Below, in pieces: positions 31,146 through 40,099 of a stretch of DNA of 64,000 bases. The stretch spans positions 10,328 through 74,327 of the forward strand of contig DASRJW010000049.1 in NCBI GenBank assembly GCA_035649275.1, written 5' to 3'. Numbering within the stretch: position 1 is the stretch's first letter; the number at the start of each line of letters is the position of its first letter. Below the pieces are notes generated by a model that was given only the letters and a program-made list of their open reading frames with translations, did no database searches and was not told the origin of the DNA. Both the position numbers and the translations under genes were made by a program. Source of the DNA: Candidatus Krumholzibacteriia bacterium (GTDB taxonomy: Bacteria > Krumholzibacteriota > Krumholzibacteriia > G020349025).

Positions 31146-31615
31146 GGCCCGCGGACAGCCAGCCCTCCCACCTCGGGCTCGACGAGTTCGTCCTCCAGTG
31201 CGACGGCGCTTCCCGCGGCAACCCCGGCCGCGCCGCCATCGGTTTCGTCCTCCTCGATGCGCAGGGCGAGGAGATCCTGGCGCATGGCGAGGTTCTGGGC
31301 GAAGGCATCACCAACAATGTGGCGGAGTACACCGCGCTGCTGCGCGGCCTCGAGGCCGCGGCGGCCCGCGGCGTGCGGCGCTTGCGCGCGCGACTGGACA
31401 GCGAGCTCGTGGTGCGTCAGGTGCGCGGCGAGTATCGTGTCCGCCATGCGGGACTGCAGGCGTTGCACCTCCTGGTGCGCGCGCGGCTTTCCGACTTCGC
31501 CAGCTTCCACATCGAGCACGTCCCGCGCGCGGCGAACCGCCGGGCCGACGCCCTTGCCAATGCAGCGCTGGACGCCCTAGACTCGCCCCGCAGACAGGAG
31601 AAACCGGCGACGTAG
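31142..31615 (+). CDS. RNase HI-like protein
   Basis: 157 residues with the RNase H fold. The four catalytic acids are all in place: Asp 21 (CDGASRGNPG), Glu 62 (NNVAEYTALLRGL), Asp 86 (RLDSELVVRQVRG) and Asp 136 (NRRADALANAALD). There is no basic protrusion, so it resembles the YpdQ/Rv2228c-type RNase HI rather than E. coli RnhA. It should cut RNA in RNA-DNA hybrids. It starts in an ATGA overlap with the zinc-ribbon gene. The promoter of RNase P RNA lies inside its last 60 bases. Confidence 0.88.
   Translation: MRPADSQPSHLGLDEFVLQCDGASRGNPGRAAIGFVLLDAQGEEILAHGEVLGEGITNNVAEYTALLRGLEAAAARGVRRLRARLDSELVVRQVRGEYRVRHAGLQALHLLVRARLSDFASFHIEHVPRAANRRADALANAALDALDSPRRQEKPAT
31554..31583 (+). promoter_or_regulatory. 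Possible promoter for RNase P RNA
   Basis: TTGCCA at 31554-31559, an 18-base spacer and TAGACT at 31578-31583, within the 3' end of the RNase H-like gene. The predicted start near 31590 is about 55 bases before the mature RNA. Confidence 0.5.
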
Positions 31616-31645
31616 GAGAAGCGGCTCCGGTCGCAGCAGGTGTCT

Positions 31646-32030
31646 CCGGGAAACGAAGTCGCTCAGGTGGCCGCGGGCCCAGAGGGGTCCGAGGAAAGTC
31701 CGAGCTCCGCAGGGCAGGGTGCTGGGTAACGCCCAGGGGAAGCGATTCCACGGCAAGTGCCACAGAAAACAAACCGCCTCGGTGCCCGCAAGGGCGCTGC
31801 GGTAAGGGTGAAACGGTGAGGTAAGAGCTCACCAGCATCTCCGGTGACGGAGATGGCTCGGTAAACCCCACCCGGAGCAAGACCAAATAGGAGGGGACGA
31901 GGTGGCCCGCCTCGCTCGACCCTCGGGTCGGTCGCTCGAGGGCCGCGGTAACGCGGCTCCCAGATAAATGGTCACCACCCGCGCTCACGCGCGGGAACAG
32001 AACTCGGCTTACGAGCGACTTCGTTCCCGG
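31646..32030 (+). ncRNA. rnpB: RNase P RNA, bacterial type A
   Basis: About 385 bases. The two ends pair over some 18 bases (P1: CCGGGA.ACGAAGTCGCTC with its complement at 32013-32030, one bulged A). Universal core pieces are present in order: GAGGAAAGTCC at 31691, ACAGAAAACAAACCGCC near 31762, GGTGAAACGGTGAGGTAAGAGC in two overlapping parts near 31806, AGATAAATGGTCACC near 31962, and ACAGAACTCGGCTTAC near 31997. It is the catalytic RNA that matures tRNA 5' ends. It fills the gap between the RNase H-like gene and recJ. Confidence 0.96.
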
Positions 32031-32084
32031 AGCTCCCGCCCCGACCGCGGTGCTTTCGAGCTCCCGTCCAGGAGGTGGGGGTTG

Positions 32085-33857
32085 GTGCAACCACGCAGCC
32101 GGTGGATCCTGCCGCCCGCCGACGCCGCCCTCGACGCGGACGCTGCGCTTCTCGCCCGCGACTTGCAGCTGCACCCGGTGCTCGCCCGCGTGCTCTGCCG
32201 CCGCGGCCATCGTGATCGCGCCGCTGCCACGCGCCTGCTGCAGCCGCACCTCGACGATCTCCTCGATCCGCTGCTCATGACCGACATGGACCGGGCGAGC
32301 GAGCGCTTGGCCCGGGCGCTGCAAGCGGGCGAGCACATCGTCATCAGCGGCGATTACGACACCGATGGCATCACCGGCACGGCGCTCCTCGTCTCGGAGT
32401 TGCGCCGCCTGCAAGGACGCGTGGATTTCTTCATTCCCGATCGCGAGCGCGACGGCTACGGCATGACGCCGCGGCTGGTGCAGCGTGCCGGCGAAGTCGG
32501 CGTGCGGGTGCTGATCTCGGTGGACTGCGGCTCCTCCGAGCACGAGACCATCGCTCTCGCCCAGAGCCTGGGCATCGACGTGATCGTGGTGGACCACCAC
32601 GAGATCCCACGCCGGCCCGCCGCGGCGCTCGCGGTGCTCAATCCGAAGCGCGCCGACTGCGCCTATCCTTTCAAGGGACTCTCCGCCGTGGGCGTGGCTT
32701 ACAAACTCCTGCAGGCGGTGTGCATGCGTTTGTTGGCGCAGCGAACCCCCGAGGATGGCCTCGATCTCGTGGCGCTCGGCACCATGGGCGATGTGCAACC
32801 GCTGCTGCAGGAGAATCGCGTCCTCACCAAGCTCGGACTCGATCGCCTGCGCAGCGGCCAGGTGCGCCTCGGCATGCGCGCTCTCTTCGGCACCGCCGGG
32901 GTGCGCGAGGTGGAGGTGAAGAGCCGCCCGGTGGGTTTCCGCCTGGTGCCGCGGCTCAACGCCGCCGGCCGCGTGGCGCGGGGCAAGCTGGCGGTGGACC
33001 TTCTGCTCGCCACCGAGGAGGAGACGGCGCGCCGGCTGGCGCTGGAGCTCGAGACACAGAACGAGCGGCGGCGGCGGCTCACCGAGCAGGTGGAGGCGGA
33101 AGCGCGCGAGCAGGCGGCGGCGCTGTGGCAGCGCGCGCCTCGCCCGGCCCTAGTGCTCCTCTCGCAGACCTGGCACCCTGGTGTGGTGGGCATCGCTGCG
33201 GCGCGGCTCGCCGAGGAGTACGGCGTCCCGGCGGTGCTGATCGGCGTGCAGAATGGGGTGGGAAAGGGCTCCATCCGCACCAGCGGCGGGGTCAACGTCC
33301 GTGCCGCCCTGGACGCGGCGGCCGCCGAGCTCGTCCGTTTCGGGGGCCACAAGGAGGCCTGCGGCCTCACCCTGGAGCCAGGGCGCTTCGAGGCCTTCCG
33401 CGGCCTCTTCGAGGACGCCGTGGCCCAGCAGCAGGGAGAGGCCCAGGGCCGGGTCTTGGCCGTGGACGCGGAAATTGCCCCGGCCGACGTGGCGGTGGAG
33501 CTCGCCGACGCGCTCGAGCTCCTGGAGCCTTTCGGTCCGGGCAATCCTGAGCCATTCTTGCTGGTACGGGATGTGCGCGTCCGCGAGCGCACTCGGCTCG
33601 TGGGAGGCAGCCACCTGAAGCTCGACCTGGAGCTGGCGGACGGCAGCCCCCTGGACGGCATCGCCTTCCGCTGGGGCCGGGAGATCAGCCCGGCGGAGGT
33701 GGTGGGCCGCCACCTGGACGTGGTCGGGCAGCTGCGGCGCCAGGATCCCCGCTGGGGGCAGGCCTGCCAGCTGGTGGTGGCGGACCTGCGGGAAGCGGAA
33801 GCGAGCAATATCGCGGTAGCAGGCGCCGGGGAACCGGCGCGGAACGAGTCGTCATGA
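32085..33857 (+). CDS. recJ: Single-strand exonuclease RecJ
   Basis: 590 residues. The reading frame is open back into rnpB, but AGGAGGTG at 32070-32077 sets the start at GTG 32085 (or TTG 32082). DHH-family motifs: ISGDYDTDGITGTALL (Asp 90), ISVDCGSSEHE, VVDHHEIP (Asp 170 to His 172) and the DHHA1 motif GGHKEACGLTLEPG, then a C-terminal OB-like domain. RecJ degrades single-stranded DNA 5' to 3' in recombination and repair. It overlaps the Rel gene by ATGA. Confidence 0.93.
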   Translation: MQPRSRWILPPADAALDADAALLARDLQLHPVLARVLCRRGHRDRAAATRLLQPHLDDLLDPLLMTDMDRASERLARALQAGEHIVISGDYDTDGITGTALLVSELRRLQGRVDFFIPDRERDGYGMTPRLVQRAGEVGVRVLISVDCGSSEHETIALAQSLGIDVIVVDHHEIPRRPAAALAVLNPKRADCAYPFKGLSAVGVAYKLLQAVCMRLLAQRTPEDGLDLVALGTMGDVQPLLQENRVLTKLGLDRLRSGQVRLGMRALFGTAGVREVEVKSRPVGFRLVPRLNAAGRVARGKLAVDLLLATEEETARRLALELETQNERRRRLTEQVEAEAREQAAALWQRAPRPALVLLSQTWHPGVVGIAAARLAEEYGVPAVLIGVQNGVGKGSIRTSGGVNVRAALDAAAAELVRFGGHKEACGLTLEPGRFEAFRGLFEDAVAQQQGEAQGRVLAVDAEIAPADVAVELADALELLEPFGPGNPEPFLLVRDVRVRERTRLVGGSHLKLDLELADGSPLDGIAFRWGREISPAEVVGRHLDVVGQLRRQDPRWGQACQLVVADLREAEASNIAVAGAGEPARNESS

Positions 33858-36031
33858 GTACCGATGGGGCGCAAGAGCTCAACACACTGACGCAGGCGCA
33901 GGCCGATCTCGAAGCCCTCCGCGCCCTGCTCGCGCCCTACATGCCCGAGACCGACCGGGCCTTCGTGGACAAGGCCTACGACTTCGCCCGCCGCGCCCAC
34001 GAAGGGCAGCGGCGGCATTCGGGCCAACCTTATTTCTCCCATGTCGTCGAGGTGGCGAAGACGCTGGCGAAGATGCGCCTCGATCGCGAGGCGGTCGCCG
34101 CCGGGCTGCTGCACGACGTCGTCGAAGACACCAAGATCACCCCGGCGCAGCTCGAGGAAACCTTCGGCGCCGGCGTGGCCCGCCTGGTGGAAGGGGTCAC
34201 CAAGATCGGCCGCGTCCACTTCGAGAGCGCCGAGCAGGCGCAGGCCGAAAACTTCCGCAAGATGCTCCTCTCCATGATCCAGGACGTCCGCATCATGTTG
34301 GTGAAGCTCGCGGACCGGCTGCACAACATGCGGACCCTCGAATTCCTCCCCGAGCCCAAGCGCAAGAGCATCGCCCAGGAAACGCTGGACATCTATGCAC
34401 CCCTCGCCCACCGCATGGGCATCGGCTTCCTCAAGTGGCAGCTCGAGGATCTCGCCTTCAAGCACCTGGAGCCGGAGGCCTATCGGGACATCGAGCGCGA
34501 GATCGGCTTGAAGCGCCAGGAGCGCGAGGGCTACCTGGAGCACATGAGCCGGCCGATCCGGGAGAAGCTGGCGGAGGCGGGGATCCAGGCGGACGTGAGC
34601 GGGCGGGCCAAGCACTTCTACTCGATCCACAAGAAGATGCGCGGGCGCCACAAGGCCATGGACGAGCTCTACGACCTGCTGGCACTCCGGATCGTCGTCC
34701 CCAGCCTGCGCGACTGCTACAGCACCCTCGGCATCCTGCACACGCTGTACACGCCCATCCACGACCGCTTCAAGGACTACATCGCCACCCCGAAGAGCAA
34801 CATGTACCGCTCGCTGCATACCACGGTGATGGGGCACGGAGGCCACTACATCGAGATCCAGGTACGCACCGGGGAGATGCACCGCACCAACGAGTACGGC
34901 ATCGCGGCGCACTGGAAGTACAAAGAGGAAGGCAAGACCGACGACGAGCTCGACGCGCACCTGCAGTGGCTGCGGCAGATGCTGGAGGAGAAGCAGGAGC
35001 TGCGCGACCCGCGGGAGTTCCTCGAGGCCTTGAAGATCGATCTCTTCCAGCACGAGGTCTTCGTCTTCACCCCGCGGGGGGATCTGAAGCAGCTGCCGAG
35101 CGGCTCCACCCCCATCGACTTCGCCTTCGCCGTCCACACCCAGGTGGGCACGCACGCCGTCGGCGCCCGGGTCAACGGGCGCATGGTGCCGCTGCACACC
35201 GAGCTGCACAGCGGCGACACGGTGGACATCCAGACCGCACCCACCGGGCACCCGAGCCTGAACTGGCTGCAGATCGCCCGCACGCCGCGGGCACGCTCCA
35301 AGATCCGCCACTGGCTGAACGTGCAGCGTTACGCCGAGAGTGTCGCTCTCGGCCGGGAGATGCTGGAGCGCGAGGTCAAGAGCGGGAAGATCAAGGTCGA
35401 CCTCGAAGGGGGTCTCACCGACCTGGCCCAGGCAATGGGCTTCGAGGACTCCGAGAAGCTGCTCGCCGCCATCGGGCAGGGGACCCAGTCGCTCAAAGCG
35501 GTGCTCAACCGCATGGCGCCGCCGGAGAACAAGCGGCGGCTGTCACGGCTCCTGCCCACCGAGCGGGTGCAGCGCCTGGTGCGCGGTTCCACCGAGGGCA
35601 TCAAGGTGCAGGGGGTCGGCAACCTCATGGTGCGCTTCGCCCACTGCTGCGGCCCGGTGCCCGGCGACCGCATCCGCGGCGTCGTCACCCGTGGGCGCGG
35701 CATCTCGGTGCACCGCGACGATTGCGTCAACCTGGACAGCGTGGAAGCCGACCGCCGCATCGACGTCTCCTGGGACGTGGGGGAAAAGCAGTCCTTCCTG
35801 GCCCGCGTCTTTGTCACCGGCGACGACCGCAAGAACCTGCTGGCCGACATCAGCAAGAAGATCTCCGCCACGGGCACCAACATCCAGAGCGGCGACTTCG
35901 CCTCCGTCGATGGGCTGGTGCGGGTCTCCTTCATCATCGAAGTGCACAATCTGCGGCAGCTGAACGAGGTCTTGCACACCGTGCGCACGGTGCAGAACGT
36001 GCGGCGCGTCACCCGCGGCGAGGACCTCTGA
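33854..36031 (+). CDS. rel: Bifunctional (p)ppGpp synthetase/hydrolase
   Basis: 725 residues, a long RelA/SpoT homolog. The HD hydrolase domain (about 45-200) is intact, with YFSHVVEVAKTL and LLHDVVEDT (His 87, Asp 88). The synthetase domain (about 230-360) has RFKDYIATPKSNMYRSLHTT and EIQVRTGEMHR, so both making and breaking (p)ppGpp are expected. A TGS domain (VFVFTPRGDLKQLPSGSTPIDFAF in pieces), a Cys-containing AHCCGPVPGD segment and a C-terminal ACT domain provide ribosome sensing and regulation. One base separates it from dtd, a conserved pairing in many bacteria. Confidence 0.95.
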   Translation: MSTDGAQELNTLTQAQADLEALRALLAPYMPETDRAFVDKAYDFARRAHEGQRRHSGQPYFSHVVEVAKTLAKMRLDREAVAAGLLHDVVEDTKITPAQLEETFGAGVARLVEGVTKIGRVHFESAEQAQAENFRKMLLSMIQDVRIMLVKLADRLHNMRTLEFLPEPKRKSIAQETLDIYAPLAHRMGIGFLKWQLEDLAFKHLEPEAYRDIEREIGLKRQEREGYLEHMSRPIREKLAEAGIQADVSGRAKHFYSIHKKMRGRHKAMDELYDLLALRIVVPSLRDCYSTLGILHTLYTPIHDRFKDYIATPKSNMYRSLHTTVMGHGGHYIEIQVRTGEMHRTNEYGIAAHWKYKEEGKTDDELDAHLQWLRQMLEEKQELRDPREFLEALKIDLFQHEVFVFTPRGDLKQLPSGSTPIDFAFAVHTQVGTHAVGARVNGRMVPLHTELHSGDTVDIQTAPTGHPSLNWLQIARTPRARSKIRHWLNVQRYAESVALGREMLEREVKSGKIKVDLEGGLTDLAQAMGFEDSEKLLAAIGQGTQSLKAVLNRMAPPENKRRLSRLLPTERVQRLVRGSTEGIKVQGVGNLMVRFAHCCGPVPGDRIRGVVTRGRGISVHRDDCVNLDSVEADRRIDVSWDVGEKQSFLARVFVTGDDRKNLLADISKKISATGTNIQSGDFASVDGLVRVSFIIEVHNLRQLNEVLHTVRTVQNVRRVTRGEDL

Positions 36032-36032
36032 G

Positions 36033-36584
36033 GTGCGCGTCGTCGTCCAGCGCGTGGCGCGGGCGGCGGTGCGCCGCTTGGCGCCGGAGCCCGCACCCCG
36101 GCAAGGCGAGGCCGCGTCGCCTCTCCCGCTTGCAGCAGCGCTCCCCGATCCTGCCGCGACCGTGCCCGCGGCAGAGGAACGGCGCATCGGTCCGGGTCTC
36201 GTGCTGCTTGCCGGTTTTCGCGCCGAGGACGACGAGGCGACGCTGCGCTGGATGGCGGAGAAGTGCCTCACGCTCCGCGTCTTCCCCGATGCGCAAGGCG
36301 CTCTCAACAAGAGCGTGAGCGATTGCGATGGCGCGCTGCTCGTGGTACCCAACTTCACCCTCTACGGCGACGCCCGCAAGGGCCGCCGCCCGAGCTTCAC
36401 CCAGGCGGCGCCACCGGAAGTGGCGTCGCGTCTCTTCGACACTTTCGTCCACTTGTTGCGCGCCGGCCCCGTTCCTGTCGAAGCCGGCTGGTTCCAGGAA
36501 CACATGCACGTGGAGCTGGTGAACGACGGCCCGGTGACCTTGCTCCTCGAGCGCGAGACCGGAGCCCCTCTCCCGCACGCTTGA
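36033..36584 (+). CDS. dtd: D-aminoacyl-tRNA deacylase, variant with insert
   Basis: 183 residues; the family is usually about 145-150. DTD frees D-amino acids (and Gly) wrongly charged on tRNA. The ends fit the family: MRVVVQRVARAAV at the start, GDARKGRRPSFTQAAPPE, and the NDGPVTLLLE Gly-Pro motif at the C-terminus. Two oddities: an Ala/Pro-rich stretch of about 35 extra residues (about 16-50) replaces the short beta-hairpin after the first strand, and the core SQFTLYGD motif reads PNFTLYGD (Pro 106, Asn 107). Activity is likely but not assured. The GTG start at 36033 is fixed by the conserved N-terminus and the one-base gap to rel. Confidence 0.85.
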   Translation: MRVVVQRVARAAVRRLAPEPAPRQGEAASPLPLAAALPDPAATVPAAEERRIGPGLVLLAGFRAEDDEATLRWMAEKCLTLRVFPDAQGALNKSVSDCDGALLVVPNFTLYGDARKGRRPSFTQAAPPEVASRLFDTFVHLLRAGPVPVEAGWFQEHMHVELVNDGPVTLLLERETGAPLPHA

Positions 36585-36620
36585 CGGCGATGTTCGACAC
36601 GGTGAACTGCTCTCGTCATG

Positions 36621-36648
36621 TTGCGCGTCGCGTGCAGCCACGTATATT
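36621..36648 (+). promoter_or_regulatory. Possible promoter for the secreted protein gene
   Basis: TTGCGC at 36621-36626, a 16-base spacer and TATATT at 36643-36648. The strong -10 in a GC-rich gap and the perfect ribosome binding site downstream (AAGGAGGT at 36705) support an independent, well-expressed unit. Confidence 0.45.
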
Positions 36649-36718
36649 GGTAGTACCCACCCTTGAATTCGCTCGCCACGTCACCGTGCCGGTGTTGGGT
36701 ATCCAAGGAGGTTCCGCC

Positions 36719-37387
36719 ATGGAACCGAGGAAGTCATTTCTTGTCGCTCTCGCCATCACAGGGTTGCTCGCGACGGGGCCGCGAGCGGAATCGCAGGCAG
36801 TGGGCGAGCAAGCGACGCAGGCGGCCGCGACGGTGGCGATCACCACGCCTACCGAGCTGATCGACACCTGCGCCCAGGCCTATCGCACGATGGATCTCGA
36901 GCTCTACGCCCAGCTCTTCGCCAACGTGCCGGAGCACGGCGTGGGCTTTCGCTTTGTTCTGTATGAGCCGGACGCTGGCGAGACGGAATGGGGCTACGAC
37001 GAAGAGATGCGCATCCATCGCCGCATGTTCCATCCCGAGACCCTGGGCTGCGACGCAGAGCCGGTGGCTGCAGAGCTTTGGCTTCGAGCGATCGACATCG
37101 AGCTCACACCGCTCGCAGCTTTCACCGAGCGTTTCGACCTGTACCGATCCGAGCAGAATCCGCTGCGGCCCCTCGATCGCAAGCAGTGGCGCGCGTCGGA
37201 GGCCGTTTATGCCACCGACGTCACCTGGCACACGCAGGTGGGGACGACGATGCGCATCGTCGGTCAGGCGCGCTTCACCGTGATCGAAGATCTACAGAAG
37301 GGAAGCGGTGACGGAGACCGGTTCCTGATCTACATCTGGGAGGACCTCGGTCCTGGCGGAACCAGCGTTGCCCGGGCCAAGTCGTGA
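36719..37387 (+). CDS. Secreted NTF2-like protein of unknown function
   Basis: 222 residues from ATG 36719, fixed by AAGGAGGT seven bases upstream, one of the best binding sites in the window. An N-terminal signal peptide (SFLVALAITGLLATGPRAESQA) is followed by a single domain. TPTELIDTCAQAYRTMDLELYAQLFA followed by Trp- and Glu-rich strands and the C-terminal strand RFLIYIWEDLG (read in parts) look like the SnoaL/NTF2-like cone fold often seen in secreted orphan proteins. No catalytic residues can be named. Codon use matches neighbours. It converges with the next gene, their stops 25 bases apart with no clear terminator. Confidence 0.72.
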   Translation: MEPRKSFLVALAITGLLATGPRAESQAVGEQATQAAATVAITTPTELIDTCAQAYRTMDLELYAQLFANVPEHGVGFRFVLYEPDAGETEWGYDEEMRIHRRMFHPETLGCDAEPVAAELWLRAIDIELTPLAAFTERFDLYRSEQNPLRPLDRKQWRASEAVYATDVTWHTQVGTTMRIVGQARFTVIEDLQKGSGDGDRFLIYIWEDLGPGGTSVARAKS

Positions 37388-37412
37388 GCAGGCCGTGTCT
37401 CGCATCGCGCCG

Positions 37413-39209
37413 TCACAGGCCGCCGGGCATGGTGGTGCGGCCGGTGTCCTCGAAGTAGTCGGGGCGCAACGACTCGGGCGGGATCTTCTGGATGCCGTGC
37501 GCGGCCAGCGCTGCGTCGAGCTGGCCGCGCAGTCCCTCGGGATCCGGATTGTGGTCGAAATAGAAGCGCACGAAGTGGTTGTAGTCCTCGGCCACGCGCT
37601 TCGGCTGCAGGCTGCCGATGGCCGGCAGGTAGTCCTGCTGCAACCACAAGGGGAAATCGAGGAAGCGGATGCCGGGACAGCTCTTCAGGCGGTCCATGAG
37701 CTGCCGGTCGTAGAGAATGATCTCGCCGTAGGTCATCCCCTTGGACCAGGGAATGCCGATCTGGGTGAAGGCCTCGAGCGACAAGGGCCGGCGGGCGTGG
37801 ATGCGGAAGTTGACCCGCCGGTCGAAAATGTACTGCGCATCGGCGAGCTTCTCGTGTCCTGGGCGGCCGCGGATCGGCGGCACCGGGCTGTGGGCGATGT
37901 GCGCATCCGTCAAGCCGTAGCGCTCGATGGCGACGGGGAAGTGGGCGTAATACGCCAGGCTCGCTTGACCCCCTTGCACCATGAGAACCGCTCCGGTGCC
38001 GGCGAGGCAGCGTTCCAGGGCGCGCGCCTGCGCTCGCAGGTCGTCGAGCCGGTAGTCCGGGTAGTACTGCGGTTCGTCCACGATGGACTTCACGTGCTGC
38101 CGGTGGGAGAAATGGACCTGCTTGCGCACGCCGGCGTAGAGCACCAGGCCCACCACGACCGCGGTGCCGGCGAGGCGCCAACTCCGGCGCGGCAGCTGGT
38201 GCACCAGAGCCTCGATGGCCAGGAGGAGGAAGGGCGTCGCCGGCAGATAGAAACGGGCGAACATGAAGTCGCCGCCCATGCGGGTCACGGTGTAAATGTT
38301 CGCGGCCGCGGCGGCGAGGCCGAGAGCGAGAGCGGGAGCGGCGCCGCCCGCCCGTGGCGCGCCGCCGCGCCGGTGGAGCAGGAGAGCGAGCGCGAGCGGT
38401 GCCAGGAGGAGGACGAAGTAGGCGTCGAAATACGTCCGCAGGTAGACCAGGCCCTGCGGCCAGTTGGCCAGGCTGGCGGACTTGGCGTAGTACGGGTTCG
38501 GGAGCGGGTAACCATAGTAGAGGAAGCGGAAAGCGAAGAGCGGCAGGGCCAGAGCCGCGAAGAGCAGGCCGAACTCGAGCCAGCCGCGCCCGTGTGCAGG
38601 CCGCTGCCAGAGCAAGTAGAGCCCGGCGAAGCCGGCATAGAGCAAGGCGTCGGGGCGCAGCAAGGTGCCGAGTGCCAGGGCCCAGGCGGCGAGGGCGACG
38701 CGCCGTGCATGGGTGGAGGCGCAGAGGAACCAGGTGGCGAGAAGCAGCGTGAAGATGTAGGCCGAGGTTTCGAGGCCGCTGCTGGCATAGATACGGGCAT
38801 CCCCGTGCGCCGCCCAGGCGAGTGCCGCCACCGGCACACCGGCGAGCCCGCCCTTTCCCGGGAAGAGCCGTTGCGACAGCAGGACGAGGAGCGCGAGACA
38901 GCCGGCGTAGAAGGGCAGGGGCAGATATTTTCCCAGCAGGTCCGGCGGCAGGTGCAAGGCGCGCCCGAGGGTGAGGAGAATGAACCAGAGGAAGTGGGTG
39001 TAACCTTCGCTGCGTTCTCCCGGGTTGTACACCGGTCCGTAGCCGGCGAGGACGTTGTCGCAGTAGCGGAAGGTGATGTAGATGTCGTCGCCGATCCAGG
39101 AGCGGAGCGCAGCCCAGACCACGCCCGCCGCGAGCGCCAGGAGCCAGACGATGGCGAGGACACGCGTGGCGCCCCACCGCCCGCCGCGCCCATTCTCTGC
39201 TGGGTTCAT
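37413..39209 (-). CDS. GT-C type membrane glycosyltransferase-like protein
   Basis: 598 residues on the minus strand from ATG 39209; GTG 39221 in the same frame is an alternative. About ten membrane segments fill residues 15-380, and a soluble region of some 200 residues forms the C-terminus. The first periplasmic loop, DDIYITFRYCDNVLAGYGPVYN, followed by GERSEGYTHFLW, resembles AftB-like arabinofuranosyltransferases and related GT-C enzymes that use lipid-linked sugars; the paired Asp (DD) would be the catalytic site. The sugar and acceptor are unknown. It is the only full-length minus-strand gene here. Its upstream gap (39210-39484) is shared with the maf operon. Confidence 0.75.
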   Translation of the reverse strand: MNPAENGRGGRWGATRVLAIVWLLALAAGVVWAALRSWIGDDIYITFRYCDNVLAGYGPVYNPGERSEGYTHFLWFILLTLGRALHLPPDLLGKYLPLPFYAGCLALLVLLSQRLFPGKGGLAGVPVAALAWAAHGDARIYASSGLETSAYIFTLLLATWFLCASTHARRVALAAWALALGTLLRPDALLYAGFAGLYLLWQRPAHGRGWLEFGLLFAALALPLFAFRFLYYGYPLPNPYYAKSASLANWPQGLVYLRTYFDAYFVLLLAPLALALLLHRRGGAPRAGGAAPALALGLAAAAANIYTVTRMGGDFMFARFYLPATPFLLLAIEALVHQLPRRSWRLAGTAVVVGLVLYAGVRKQVHFSHRQHVKSIVDEPQYYPDYRLDDLRAQARALERCLAGTGAVLMVQGGQASLAYYAHFPVAIERYGLTDAHIAHSPVPPIRGRPGHEKLADAQYIFDRRVNFRIHARRPLSLEAFTQIGIPWSKGMTYGEIILYDRQLMDRLKSCPGIRFLDFPLWLQQDYLPAIGSLQPKRVAEDYNHFVRFYFDHNPDPEGLRGQLDAALAAHGIQKIPPESLRPDYFEDTGRTTMPGGL

Positions 39210-39397
39210 CCCGTCTCTCACCCCGCTTCACGCCTGCAGTGCAACGTCGAGGTCGTGACTCCGGCCGCTCGCAGGCCTGGGACGCCCAAGATAGCCCAAG
39301 CACCGGCTGCCTCGCAGCGCCTCGCGGTCTTCAAGGGGAACGGCAGGGGAGTAGCGGCACGAGGTGGGCCTCTGCAGCGTTGTCGCCGGCCGCCTCG

Positions 39398-39426
39398 TTG
39401 CGCCTCCTGCGCCACAGTGTTAGCCT
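39398..39426 (+). promoter_or_regulatory. Promoter for maf-mtnA-methyltransferase
   Basis: TTGCGC at 39398-39403, a 17-base spacer and TAGCCT at 39421-39426, about 60 bases before the maf ATG. The rest of the 275-base divergent gap holds nothing I recognise; no clear promoter for the minus-strand gene was found. Confidence 0.45.
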
Positions 39427-39484
39427 GAACTCTCTTCACGCCCACAGGGAAGCACCATCGAGGGCTGCGGAGGCAGACGCGAGC

Positions 39485-40099
39485 ATGAATCCGCTGTTGC
39501 CGTGGACCTCGCAAAGGGATTGGATCCTGGCCTCGGCGAGCCCGCGGCGCGCCTCCATCCTGCGCATGCTCGGCTTCGAGTTCGAGGTGGAACCGACGAA
39601 CGCCGAGACGGAGCCCTTGGACGAGCCCGAGCCTCTCGCCCATTCCCGGGCCCAGGCGCGCCGCAAGGCCGTGGCTGGGACACGGGGCCGGCAGCGCGGG
39701 ACTTGCATCGGCGCCGACACCATCGTCGTCGTCGACGGTGACATCCTGGGTAAACCGGGATCTGCCGAGGAGGCGCTGGCCATGTTGCAGCGCCTGCGCG
39801 GGCGCTGGCACCTGGTGCACACGGGCCTGGCGCTGCAGGATGTGGAGAGCGGCCGCGGCGTCGACGGCGTCGAGTCGACGGAGGTGCGCTTCCGCCACTG
39901 GGACGACGCGACGCTGCAACGCTACGTGGCGACCGGGGAGTGCGCCGACAAGGCCGGGGCTTACGCCATCCAGGGGTTCGGCGCCATGCTCGTCCAGGAG
40001 ATCCGCGGCTGCTTCTACAATGTGATGGGTTTCCCGGTGCAGCGCTTCCTCTCCTTGCTGGAGGAGCTGCACGACGTGGAGGTGCGCAGTGGTCGTTGA
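39485..40099 (+). CDS. maf: Maf family nucleoside triphosphate pyrophosphatase
   Basis: 204 residues from ATG 39485. Maf proteins hydrolyse dTTP, UTP or modified nucleotides and help keep them out of nucleic acid. Signature motifs: ILASASPRRASIL near the N-terminus, CIGADTIVVVDGDILGKP in the middle and DKAGAYAIQGFGA towards the end. The IQG form suggests the dTTP/UTP (YhdE-like) subgroup, though substrate cannot be fixed from sequence. It overlaps mtnA by 11 bases. Confidence 0.92.
   Translation: MNPLLPWTSQRDWILASASPRRASILRMLGFEFEVEPTNAETEPLDEPEPLAHSRAQARRKAVAGTRGRQRGTCIGADTIVVVDGDILGKPGSAEEALAMLQRLRGRWHLVHTGLALQDVESGRGVDGVESTEVRFRHWDDATLQRYVATGECADKAGAYAIQGFGAMLVQEIRGCFYNVMGFPVQRFLSLLEELHDVEVRSGR

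Noticed and set aside
31198-31824. Alternative coding frames across RNase P RNA
   Set aside because: They run into the highly conserved RNA core and have no protein family features.
31968-32084. Upstream extension of recJ into RNase P RNA
   Set aside because: An in-frame ATG exists at 31968, but AGGAGGTG at 32070 and the RNA structure fix a later start.
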